The notes beneath the pieces were generated by a model. That model saw only the letters and a list, made by a program, of their open reading frames with translations, made no database searches and was not told the origin of the DNA. Below, in pieces: positions 55,511 through 62,704 of a stretch of 64,000 bases of DNA. Origin of the DNA: CANJXF01 sp043775015 (GTDB lineage Bacteria; Verrucomicrobiota; Verrucomicrobiia; Limisphaerales; CANJXF01); assembly GCA_043775015.1 (NCBI GenBank), contig JAYVSV010000013.1, positions 1 to 64,000 of the forward strand, given 5' to 3'. The translations under genes and the position numbers were made by a program. Numbering within the stretch: the first letter of the stretch is position 1; every line of letters starts with the position of its first letter.

Positions 55511-55524
55511 TTGACTAAAGTCAA
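55511..55524 (-). promoter_or_regulatory. FNR/DNR (NnrR)-type box upstream of norC
   Basis: TTGACTAAAGTCAA is a perfect palindrome of the CRP/FNR family (consensus TTGAT-N4-ATCAA), about 70 bp upstream of the norC start. If centred at -41.5, transcription would begin near 55476. A NO- or oxygen-sensing regulator of the DNR/NnrR group is the likely ligand; none is encoded in the window. Confidence 0.7.
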
Positions 55525-55713
55525 GTTTCGGCAAGATTCCAGAAGTCATGGCAAACAGCTATTTTCCCATCCACTTAGGATCGCATGACCGTTTATGTGG
55601 CACTGGATATGATGGGCTTACGCTGGAAAATCGAAAATAGTTGTGGAGCCGTTGCTGTTTATTTTTTCCTCGTTCCACAAGCCGTTTTACATTTAAAGTG
55701 GATCGCGAAAACT

Positions 55714-56307
55714 ATGTCTGAACACCGTTTCAAAACTCCGCTGACTGAAACTGACGTTCGCAAACTGCGCATCGGCGATTCCGTGTTGCTCGACGGAATT
55801 GTTTTCGGGGTGCGCGATGGAAATCTTATTCGCGTGTTTGACCGGAATGTCGCTCCACCTTGCGATTGGAAGGGAGCGGCGTTGCTCCACACTGCGCCGA
55901 ATGTAAAAAAAATTGCACCCGGTAAATACGAGCCGATTTCTGTCGGCACGACGACGAGCATGAGAATGGATCGGTTCACCGAAGGTTTGCTGCGCGACTA
56001 CGGCGTGCGCGCGATTCTCGGCAAAGGCGGACTTTCGCAAACCTCGGCGGCGTTGATGCAAAAATATGGCGCGGTTTATTTGTCCGTGACCGGCGGCGCG
56101 GCGGCAATGGAAACGTTGCAAATCGAAGAGATCGAAAAAGTTTATTGGGAAGATTTGATGCCGGAATGTATCTGGCAATTTCGTTTCAAAGGACTCGGCC
56201 CGTTGACGGTGGGGATTGATTCGCACGGCGGCAATTTGCAAAACGACGTGCAGACGCAAGCGCAACAAAAAGCCGCAGAAATTCTCCAAAGGATGGGAAT
56301 CGCATGA
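55714..56307 (+). CDS. Class I fumarate hydratase (or tartrate dehydratase), beta subunit
   Basis: 197 residues from MSEHRFKTPLTETDVRKL (ATG 55714; upstream open frame discarded). C-terminal fumarase I domain: IGDSVLLDGIVFGVRDG, LLHTAPNVKKI, SVGTTTSMRMDRFTEGLL, GKGGLSQTSAALMQKYGAVYL, GGAAAMETLQIEEIEKVYWED. Partner of the alpha subunit at 49595. Overlaps the next gene by ATGA. Confidence 0.9.
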   Translation: MSEHRFKTPLTETDVRKLRIGDSVLLDGIVFGVRDGNLIRVFDRNVAPPCDWKGAALLHTAPNVKKIAPGKYEPISVGTTTSMRMDRFTEGLLRDYGVRAILGKGGLSQTSAALMQKYGAVYLSVTGGAAAMETLQIEEIEKVYWEDLMPECIWQFRFKGLGPLTVGIDSHGGNLQNDVQTQAQQKAAEILQRMGIA

Positions 56308-56693
56308 ACGAAACTCTTCAAACCGAACGACCGTCCAAAATCGAAAGGCGTCTGCAAAATTATCGCGGGACGTGGGCGTGGCTGATTCAACGCATCAGCG
56401 CCATTTGTCTTTTTCTTTTGATTCCGGTGAAAATTTACACCGGTTGGGCCGCACGCGACATGGTTCCGTATCCCGAAACCTGGATGTCAGGAAAAAAAGT
56501 CCATTTAAATTCCAGCATCGACATCGCGCTGTTGCTTTTCTTTTTGTTGCACGGCTTTTACGGACTGCGCGTGATCCTGATGGATTTCGGAATCATCAAG
56601 GCGAACAGTTTTTTCTGGCGAACGCTGATTCTCGCTTTGGGAATTTTAGGAACGGTGGTTTGGTATGTTTATTTCCACCGCGCCGATTCGTAA
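56304..56693 (+). CDS. Succinate dehydrogenase membrane anchor subunit-like protein
   Basis: 129 residues, three membrane helices (WLIQRISAICLFLLIPVKIYTG, DIALLLFFLLHGFYGLRVILMDFG, WRTLILALGILGTVVWYVYF). The WLIQRISA opening and LHGFYGLRVILMDF, with the heme-ligand His and a following Asp, are those of SdhC/SdhD cytochrome b556 subunits. Coupled (ATGA) to the fumarase beta gene, which supports a TCA-cycle role with sdhB at 47667. Confidence 0.8.
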   Translation: MNETLQTERPSKIERRLQNYRGTWAWLIQRISAICLFLLIPVKIYTGWAARDMVPYPETWMSGKKVHLNSSIDIALLLFFLLHGFYGLRVILMDFGIIKANSFFWRTLILALGILGTVVWYVYFHRADS

Positions 56694-56698
56694 GCATT

Positions 56699-56765
56699 GG
56701 AGCGCGGACTTCAGTCCGCTTCGCCGTTGCTTTATCGATTTAATGCGGACTGAAGTCCGCGCTCC
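56699..56765. repeat. Perfect 21-bp inverted repeat (REP doublet) between convergent genes
   Basis: GGAGCGCGGACTTCAGTCCGC at 56699 is perfectly inverted at 56745-56765 with a 25-bp spacer; each arm has its own inner palindrome GCGGACTTCAGTCCGC. It fills the gap between sdh anchor and dctA and could also act as a two-way transcription terminator. Arms resemble those at 2859 and 21122. Confidence 0.8.
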
Positions 56766-56766
56766 T

Positions 56767-58107
56767 TTAAGGATTTTTCAATTCTTCCGCCGCGTTGCTG
56801 CTGAGATTTTCCGGGGAATCCACCAGACCGGAAGCTTCGGGCGGCGGTGGAGCTTTGCTGTTCAACATTTGTGCGGCTTTGGTTTCGTCGAATTCATTTT
56901 CCCATTTCGCAACCAAAACGGTGGCCACGCCGTTGCCGATCAGGTTCGTCACGGAACGCGCTTCGGCCATCAAACGATCCACGCCCAATATCAAAACCAT
57001 TCCTTCGATCGGGATGGTGTGCAGCGAAGACAACGTTGCCGCCAGGGTGATAAACGCGCTCCCCACCACGCCCGCCGCGCCTTTGGAGGTAATCAGGCAA
57101 ACCAAAATGACGGTCAGTTCCTGCCAGATGCTCAGGTTCGCGTTGGTGGCTTGCGCAATAAAAATTGCCGCCATCGTTAAATAAATGCAGGAGCCATCCA
57201 TGTTGAACGAATAGCCGGCGGGCAGCACCAGCCGCACCACGGGCTGCGAGCAACCGAGTTGTTCCAGGCGCGTCATCATGCGCGGCAAAACGGATTCCGA
57301 AGACGCCGTGCCGAGCACAATAAAAATCTCTTCGCGAATGAATTTTAAAAACTTCCAAAGGCTGATCCCGTGCAACTTCAGCAATCCCCCAAGCAATATA
57401 AAAATGAACAACACGCTCGTGATGTAAACGCACGCCATCAACCCGAGCTGGGCGGTGATCGATTTTGTGCCGAACGTCGCCGTCGTGTAGGCAATCGCCC
57501 CAAAAGCGGCAAGCGGAGCCAGTCGGATAATCATCCCGATGATTTTGAGAAAGGCGTCGGCCAGTTTATCGAGCAGATGAATGATCGGTTTATTCGCATC
57601 ACCCATCGCCGCAAGCGCGAGGCCGAAGAGGATCGAGAAAAACAAAACCTGGACGATGTCACCTTTCGCGAACGCATCCACGACACTGTTGGGAATAATA
57701 TTTAAAACGAAATCGACGAAGCCGTGCGTCTTTGCGCTCGTCACGTATGACGCAATCGCTTTTGTATCGAGCTTGCTCGGGTCCGCGTTGACTCCGACTC
57801 CGGGTTGCAACCACTTCACGACCACCCACCCGATGACGAGCGCGAGCGTGGTCATGACTTCGAAATAGAGAATCGCTTTGAATCCAACGCGCCCAACCCG
57901 CCTAAAGCTGCCCATTCCCGCCATTCCCACCACGACCGTCGTGAAAATAATCGGGGCCACCACCATCCTGATCAGTTTTATGAAACCATCGCCCAACGGT
58001 TTCATTCTGGTTCCAAAATCCGGGAAATACATTCCCACGGCCACGCCCAAAACAATGGCGATCAGAACCTGGAAGTAGAGGTGATGATAAAAAGGTTTTC
58101 GGTTCAC
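56767..58107 (-). CDS. dctA: Dicarboxylate/amino acid:cation symporter (DctA family)
   Basis: 446 residues. DAACS family: YFQVLIAIVLGVAVGMYFP at the N-terminus, KLIRMVVAPIIFTTVVVGMAGMG, the serine-rich HP1 loop IVLGTASSESVLPRMM, the helix 7 motif FNMDGSCIYLTMAAIFIAQATN and HP2 SKGAAGVVGSAFITLAATL, and the substrate-Asp helix LGVDRLMAEARSVTNLIGNGVA. Imports C4-dicarboxylates or glutamate/aspartate with protons or sodium. Adjacent to TCA genes, favouring C4-dicarboxylates. Confidence 0.9.
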   Translation of the reverse strand: MNRKPFYHHLYFQVLIAIVLGVAVGMYFPDFGTRMKPLGDGFIKLIRMVVAPIIFTTVVVGMAGMGSFRRVGRVGFKAILYFEVMTTLALVIGWVVVKWLQPGVGVNADPSKLDTKAIASYVTSAKTHGFVDFVLNIIPNSVVDAFAKGDIVQVLFFSILFGLALAAMGDANKPIIHLLDKLADAFLKIIGMIIRLAPLAAFGAIAYTTATFGTKSITAQLGLMACVYITSVLFIFILLGGLLKLHGISLWKFLKFIREEIFIVLGTASSESVLPRMMTRLEQLGCSQPVVRLVLPAGYSFNMDGSCIYLTMAAIFIAQATNANLSIWQELTVILVCLITSKGAAGVVGSAFITLAATLSSLHTIPIEGMVLILGVDRLMAEARSVTNLIGNGVATVLVAKWENEFDETKAAQMLNSKAPPPPEASGLVDSPENLSSNAAEELKNP

Positions 58108-58183
58108 GCGTTTGAACGGGTTGCAGGTTTATACGAAGGGCGCGAATCGTTCACAAGCAAAGATGCGTTTTGCGACTCGCTCT

Positions 58184-58254
58184 GGGCGCATCTTGGCACC
58201 ACCACCAGACAGGCGGGGCGGAACTCCAAACGGTGGTGGTGTCAAGATGCGCCC
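58184..58254. repeat. Inverted repeat of 23-bp arms
   Basis: GGGCGCATCTTGGCACCACCACC (58184-58206) and GGTGGTGGTGTCAAGATGCGCCC (58232-58254) form a strong hairpin between dctA and the SET gene. The rest of the 368-bp gap holds a minus-strand open stretch 58316-58465 (ends RGLRFDCKGNPGHVLEVI, then RMEKL) that looks like a gene fragment I cannot identify. Confidence 0.65.
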
Positions 58255-58475
58255 ACTCGTTCTGAAGAATAATTCAGCATTTGGAAAGTCGGGCTTTTTC
58301 GCCTTCTGATTTTTGTTACAATTTCTCCATGCGAATAACTTCCAGAACGTGGCCCGGGTTTCCTTTGCAATCGAACCGAAGACCGCGCATCTCTGCTCCG
58401 CCGCGCAACGCGTGATTGGAAACAATCTGATCCGGATTTTGAGCTTCGTGAAAAATTCCAACGAAAAAAGAACGT

Positions 58476-58928
58476 ATGCCGAACCCAGCGAGTTGTTTGG
58501 AATTTAGAAATTCCGGAATCCACGGAATGGGTGCGTTCGCGAAAAGTTCGATTCCCTCGGGAGCGCGCGTCATCGAGTACGTTGGCCAGAAAATCACAAA
58601 GGCGGAGTCGTTGCGGCGCTGCGAGCAAAGCAATCATTACATTTTTGCCCTCGACGAAAACTTTGATATTGACGGAAACATCGGCTGGAACCCGGCGAAG
58701 TTCCTCAATCATTGTTGCGCGCCGAACTGCGAGGCGCAGTGGACGGATGGAACGATTTGGATTGTCGCGATTCGCCAAATCGCACTGGGTGAAGAAATCA
58801 CGTTCAACTACAACTACGATTTGGAAGATTACAAAGAGCATCCGTGTCGATGCGGTGCGGCGAATTGTGTTGGATACATTGTGGCCGAAGAATTTTTCCC
58901 GAAGTTTAAAACCGTAACTGTGCCATGA
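58476..58928 (+). CDS. SET-domain protein (lysine methyltransferase-like)
   Basis: 150 residues. SET fold elements: GIHGMGAFAKSSIPSGARVIEYVGQKI, FALDENFDIDG, the pseudoknot motif KFLNHCCAPNCEAQW (NHxxxPNC), GEEITFNYNYDLED with the catalytic Tyr, and a post-SET Cys cluster PCRCGAANCVGYI. All motifs of a SAM-dependent lysine methyltransferase are intact. Bacterial SET proteins are scattered; targets may be ribosomal or DNA-binding proteins. Confidence 0.9.
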   Translation: MPNPASCLEFRNSGIHGMGAFAKSSIPSGARVIEYVGQKITKAESLRRCEQSNHYIFALDENFDIDGNIGWNPAKFLNHCCAPNCEAQWTDGTIWIVAIRQIALGEEITFNYNYDLEDYKEHPCRCGAANCVGYIVAEEFFPKFKTVTVP

Positions 58929-59020
58929 GGATGTTGTTCGCCCTCAAAGCTCTCTGAAAAGTAGCGGCGGGCCTCTGGTCCCGTCCCGCGCCTGCGGGAG
59001 CGGGATAGAGGGCGGTCCAA

Positions 59021-59164
59021 TACGACGCCATTCTAAAAGCCTTTTATCAGCGGCTCCGGACCGCCGGAAAGAAACCCAAAGTGGCGTTGGTAGCCTGCAT
59101 GCGCAAACTCGTCGTCCTTATAAACCGGTTGCTAAAAAATCCCAAATTTCAGCTTGCCAACTAA
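59021..59164 (+). pseudogene. IS110-family transposase C-terminal remnant
   Basis: The frame 59021-59164 reads AILKAFYQRLRTAGKKPKVA, then LVACMRKLVVLINRLLKNP and ends QLAN-stop, the conserved C-terminus of IS110/Transposase_20 proteins. The RuvC-like N-terminal part is missing and the frame is closed upstream. An insertion-sequence relic in a repeat-rich gap of 1.2 kb (58929-60132). Confidence 0.75.
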
Positions 59165-59291
59165 CACCGTTGCTACGGCCGGCGCGGACGCCCGCCGCTC
59201 CATTACCGTTCCTGAGTTTCTGAGTTTCAAATCGTATCTCGGATTCCCCTTCGCCTCCTTCGCCCCTTCGCGGGACAACCTCTCTGCTCAT

Positions 59292-59330
59292 CCATTGAAA
59301 TAAGCCCGGCACCCGGGTTCCTAATCTTAA
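59292..59330 (-). repeat. Second copy of the CCATTGAAATAAGCCCGGCA repeat end
   Basis: CCATTGAAATAAGCCCGGCA followed by CCGGGTTCCTAATCTTA matches, with few differences, the inverse of 39613-39649. It marks a dispersed element; here only one end is seen, directly abutting MITE-like element B. Confidence 0.65.
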
Positions 59331-59334
59331 TCTT

Positions 59335-59456
59335 AGAGTTTGTTTGAAAACTCGCCCGGTGAGGACACCGGGCCTACAAGGGGTCGTGTTTTCCGCCAAA
59401 ACTTGCAGGCCGCGTGCCCTCACGCGGCGGTTCGAGAGAGTTTTCAAACAAGCTCT
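59335..59456. repeat. MITE-like element B (TIR GAGYTTGTTTGAAAA)
   Basis: AGAGTTTGTTTGAAAACTC (59335-59353) and GAGTTTTCAAACAAGCTCT (59438-59456) are terminal inverted repeats around a GC-rich non-coding interior with CCCGGTGAGGACACCGGG and CCTCACGCGG segments. Same family as elements at 41969 and 60357. Confidence 0.75.
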
Positions 59457-59487
59457 CATCCGAATCCATGCAGTTGGGATTTCTTTT

Positions 59488-59621
59488 AACCACGGATGAA
59501 CACGGATCAGCAGGCCGTAACGGTTTCAAGATGTCTCCCACCAAACGGTGCGCCTGCCTCTACCACCGGAAGTTTCCATTCTCACCGCTTTATCTGTGTC
59601 CATCTGTGTCCATCCGTGGTT
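59488..59621. repeat. Imperfect inverted repeat AACCACGGATG...CATCCGTGGTT
   Basis: AACCACGGATGAACACGGAT at 59488 and ATCTGTGTCCATCCGTGGTT, ending at 59621, face each other. GGACACAGAT/CATCCGTGG repeats are common intergenic elements in this kind of genome. From 59640 to 60132 I see no convincing gene. Confidence 0.55.
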
Positions 59622-60132
59622 TCAATTGAATTGTCCCGGCCAAGCCCCAGTCTGTCACTGACGCTGGCCACGTGGATCCATTGGTCCACTAGTTCGTCGT
59701 TCTGGCGCGCGATGGCTTTGCATTTCCAGACGGTTCTGGCGCCGGGAGCGGAGTTTGGTTGAACAAAAATCTACGCACGTTTCCTGGATTTGTTGGTTTG
59801 ATTGTGTTGGGAATAATTTTTTCAATCGTGACCTCATCACCCACTCTGCCAAGGGTATTTTCGGCAATTGCGGACCAGCGCGCGCACCATGACACAGCCC
59901 CCCGGAAAACGGGTGAACGTAACGGAGCGCCGATTTGCCATCGGCTTTGATTCCACATTTATCCAATGTTTAGCCAACGATGAAAGCCGGTCCCGCAGTT
60001 GCGGGATCGGTGCTCCTGGGGTTAAGAAGGCGACCCGGAGATTTGGCTCATGAAATAGGTGGAGCGGGTGCAGCCGTGGCCATTGCTGCGGGCAGTTTCG
60101 TTCCAGAGACCATTGGGTTGATTTGCAGAAAG

Positions 60133-60206
60133 TGGAGCGGGTGGAGGGAATCGAACCCTCGTGGCCAGTTTGGAAAACTGGGGCTCTACCATTGAGCTAC
60201 ACCCGC
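60133..60206 (-). tRNA. tRNA-Gly (anticodon TCC)
   Basis: Minus strand begins GCGGGTGTAGCTCAATGGTA and ends CACCCGC-T-CCA. Seven-pair acceptor stem, anticodon stem-loop CCAGT-TTTCCAA-ACTGG with TCC, T-arm GAGGGTTCGATTCCCTC, and encoded CCA. Confidence 0.95.
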
Positions 60207-60280
60207 TTGTGCGAAGCGCACCGACATCTTAATGACGAGCCTCGACTTGTCAATTCCTTGCAATCCCTGGTCAGGGCTCA

Positions 60281-60340
60281 ATGGGGTTCGGAGTTCCGCC
60301 TTCAGCCGGTTTCGAGCCGCGTAAACGCGGAACTCCAAGC
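60281..60340. repeat. REP-like sequence related to the interior of element A
   Basis: GGAGTTCCGCCTTCAGCCGG, then CCGCGTAAACGCGGAACTCC, forms an imperfect hairpin; AGTTCCGCCTTCAG is shared with 42012 in MITE-like element A. Lies between tRNA-Gly and element C. Confidence 0.55.
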
Positions 60341-60356
60341 ATGCAAAAATTTCTAA

Positions 60357-60553
60357 GAGACTGTCTGAAAATGTAGCGTCGGGCGTCTCGCCCGACGTGG
60401 AGGGCGCGCGTCCCGCCGCCCGGAAAGAACGTCCACGTTGGGTGGGATGCAAAAATTCCCGTCTTGATCGCCTGTTCTGGCGTTTTTCCGCCGGGCGAGA
60501 CGCCACGGCTCCACGGCAGGCGAGACGCCCGCCGCTACTTTTCAGACAGGCTC
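60357..60553. repeat. MITE-like element C (TIR GAGMCTGTCTGAAAA)
   Basis: GAGACTGTCTGAAAA (60357-60371) and TTTTCAGACAGGCTC (60539-60553) flank 167 bp of non-coding, GC-rich sequence with several GGGCGTCTCGCCCG-type palindromes. Third member of the family in this window. The gap from 60207 to 60738 holds only this and the REP at 60281. Confidence 0.78.
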
Positions 60554-60738
60554 AACTGAGCCGTTACCGTATCTTTAGTCGAAGTGTCTTGGAAATGATC
60601 CGGAATTCGTTTCACATCAAATCCTCTTTTCTTCGCACGGTCTTCTGTGGTTTATTTCGCGTCTCATTGAATTGAGCGATTTCCACCGCACCCAAATTGA
60701 ACTTGATCGCTCGATTTGTTCCGTGTCGAAAAAATAAT

Positions 60739-62118
60739 ATGGGAAAAGAATTTAGCATTACGCCGAAAAACGTGCCGCACGTGCAAACCAAATATCGCCG
60801 CATTGGCACGCCGCTCCCCCACCCCGAATCTTTGCCGACTCTGGAAAAACTGCGCACTTACGAACCGATTTCCATGCGCGGCCAACCGCCGCTCGTCTGG
60901 GATCGTGCCGAGGATGTTTTTGTTTACGACAAATATGGGAATCGCTGGATCGATTGGAGTTCGGGTGTTCTGGTCACGAATGCGGGCCACGGTGCGCCGG
61001 AAATCAAGCAGGCGATCATCGACCAGGTGAACAGCGGGCTGTTGCACAATTATGTTTTCCCGAGTGAAGAACGGGCGGAGTTGGCGGAATTTTTAATCAG
61101 CCTTGCGCCGAAAGGATTGGAAAAAGTTTTCCTGCTCACCACCGGTTCGGAGGCGGCGGAGAATGCGATTAAACTCGCCCGCTCTCACGGAATCAAAAAA
61201 GGGGGCACCAAAAAAATCGGCATTATCGGTGCGGAACGCGGGTTCCACGGTCGCACCCTTGGCTCGCAGCAGGCGGGTGGCATTCCCGGACAGAAAGGTT
61301 GGATCGTGAATGAAGATCCCGCGATTATCCAGGTTCCCTTCCCTGACGGTTACTGGACCACGGACACAAGCTTCGAATATTTCCTGAGTTCCATTAAGAA
61401 AAAAGGAATGGAGCCGCAAAATGTCGCGGGCGTTATTTTCGAAACGTACCAAGGGGTCGGTCCCGATTTCGCGCCGGTCGAATACATCCACAAACTGGCG
61501 ACCTGGTGTAAGAACCACGATGTCGTTTTAATTTTTGACGAAGTTCAAGCGGGGTTTGGTCGCACTGGAAAAATGTGGGCCTTCGAGCATTACGGGGTGA
61601 CGCCGGATTTAATTTGCTGCGGAAAAGGAATCAGCAGTTCGCTCCCGTTGTCCGCTGTGCTGGGTCGGACTGAAATCATGGACCAATTTCCGCCAGGCTC
61701 CATGACCAGCACGCACACGGGAAATCCCGTTTGCGCGGCCGCTGCCCTGGCGAGCTTGAAAAAAATCGTAAACGAAAATCTAACCGCGAACGCCGCGCGC
61801 CTCGGTGAAGTTCTTTTAGCCGGACTCAAAACCATTCAGGAAAAACATTCTGACGTGATTGGCCATTACTCCGGACGTGGTTTGGTGGCCGGATTGCAAA
61901 TGACCAAGCGCGGGAAAAAAGAAGCAGACCACGATCTGGCCCATTCCGTGATCGAACGTTGTTTTCATAAAGGGTTGCTCTTCTTTGCGCCGGTCGGGGC
62001 CTGGGGACAAACCGTAAAAATCGCGCCGCCGTTGACGATTACCGAAGAAGTTTTGCGAGAAGGCTTGGCGGTCCTGGCGGAATCGGTTGATGAAGCAGTT
62101 GCGGAGCAGAAATCGTAA
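60739..62118 (+). CDS. Class III PLP-dependent aminotransferase
   Basis: 459 residues from MGKEFSITPKNVPHVQTKY (ATG 60739; 14 codons of upstream frame discarded). Class III (omega-transaminase) features: GNRWIDWSSGVLVTNAGH, the PLP phosphate loop LLTTGSEAAENAIKLAR, VVLIFDEVQAGFGRTGKMWAFEH with the PLP-contacting Asp, and Schiff-base Lys in LICCGKGISSSLPLSA; C-terminal RGLVAGLQM and KIAPPLTITEE. 4-aminobutyrate, ornithine or beta-alanine type; the exact substrate cannot be read. Confidence 0.92.
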   Translation: MGKEFSITPKNVPHVQTKYRRIGTPLPHPESLPTLEKLRTYEPISMRGQPPLVWDRAEDVFVYDKYGNRWIDWSSGVLVTNAGHGAPEIKQAIIDQVNSGLLHNYVFPSEERAELAEFLISLAPKGLEKVFLLTTGSEAAENAIKLARSHGIKKGGTKKIGIIGAERGFHGRTLGSQQAGGIPGQKGWIVNEDPAIIQVPFPDGYWTTDTSFEYFLSSIKKKGMEPQNVAGVIFETYQGVGPDFAPVEYIHKLATWCKNHDVVLIFDEVQAGFGRTGKMWAFEHYGVTPDLICCGKGISSSLPLSAVLGRTEIMDQFPPGSMTSTHTGNPVCAAAALASLKKIVNENLTANAARLGEVLLAGLKTIQEKHSDVIGHYSGRGLVAGLQMTKRGKKEADHDLAHSVIERCFHKGLLFFAPVGAWGQTVKIAPPLTITEEVLREGLAVLAESVDEAVAEQKS

Positions 62119-62198
62119 ATCAACCGGTCGCGTTCGAGGAAATTGTAGTTCTTATTTACAATTCAAGGGAACCTCGGCAATTTTCTTTTCATCGGTGG

Positions 62199-62275
62199 CG
62201 GGACGTAGCGTAGCCTGGTAGCGCGCTTGTTTCGGGTACAAGAGGTCGGGGGTTCGAATCCCCCCGTCCCGACCA
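62199..62275 (+). tRNA. tRNA-Pro (anticodon CGG)
   Basis: Starts CGGGACGTAGCGTAGCCTGG and ends CGTCCCG-A-CCA. Anticodon arm CTTGT-TTCGGGT-ACAAG gives CGG; T-arm CGGGGGTTCGAATCCCCCC fits. 77 nt with encoded CCA. A frequent attachment site for integrative elements; phage-like genes follow. Confidence 0.95.
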
Positions 62276-62490
62276 TCCCTCTCTCACTTTTGCAGTAGGA
62301 CATAAGGTTTAGAGAATTGGTAATAGGTTGGAAACAACCGTAATAAGCGTAATTATCAATGACTTACGTCGTAATGTGACGACTTTAAGAGGTTTGTTAA
62401 AAATTGCCATCAAAACATCATTTTGACAAAGGTTTAGAGGTTTTTAACTATCTAAAAACAGCATTTTAATGTTCGACGTGAAGCGAATTT
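62276..62490. other. AT-rich gap next to tRNA-Pro
   Basis: 215 bp clearly more AT-rich than the neighbourhood, with no gene, hairpin or integrase. The composition change right after the tRNA 3' end is what an att-site junction would look like. No repeated copy of the tRNA end is visible inside the window. Confidence 0.4.
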
Positions 62491-62700
62491 TTACGTCTCA
62501 CGTCCGCCATCGCTTATGCGGACTTTAGGCATCGCGGCGGCGCGGCATTTTTTGCAGAGGATTTGGCCGGAGTCGGTCATCTCGACATCGCGGAGCGAGT
62601 ATTCGTTTTGACACACTTCGCATTCTTGCAGCACCGCATCGGGAGGGATTCCGAGCAGCGGGACTTTGAAGCCTTCGCGCTCATGATCTTTTAGAGCCAT
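62491..62700 (-). CDS. Small zinc-ribbon protein
   Basis: 69 residues with two CxxC knuckles, QECEVCQNEYSL and ILCKKCRAAAM, about 25 residues apart, forming a zinc ribbon. Typical of small phage and integrated-element proteins without known function. Four bases downstream of the methyltransferase stop, so in its operon. Confidence 0.65.
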   Translation of the reverse strand: MALKDHEREGFKVPLLGIPPDAVLQECEVCQNEYSLRDVEMTDSGQILCKKCRAAAMPKVRISDGGRET

Positions 62701-62704
62701 ATTT

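Noticed and set aside
59759..59950. Small plus-strand frame with one hydrophobic segment
   Set aside because: No ribosome site, no homology recognised, and composition like the surrounding non-coding DNA.
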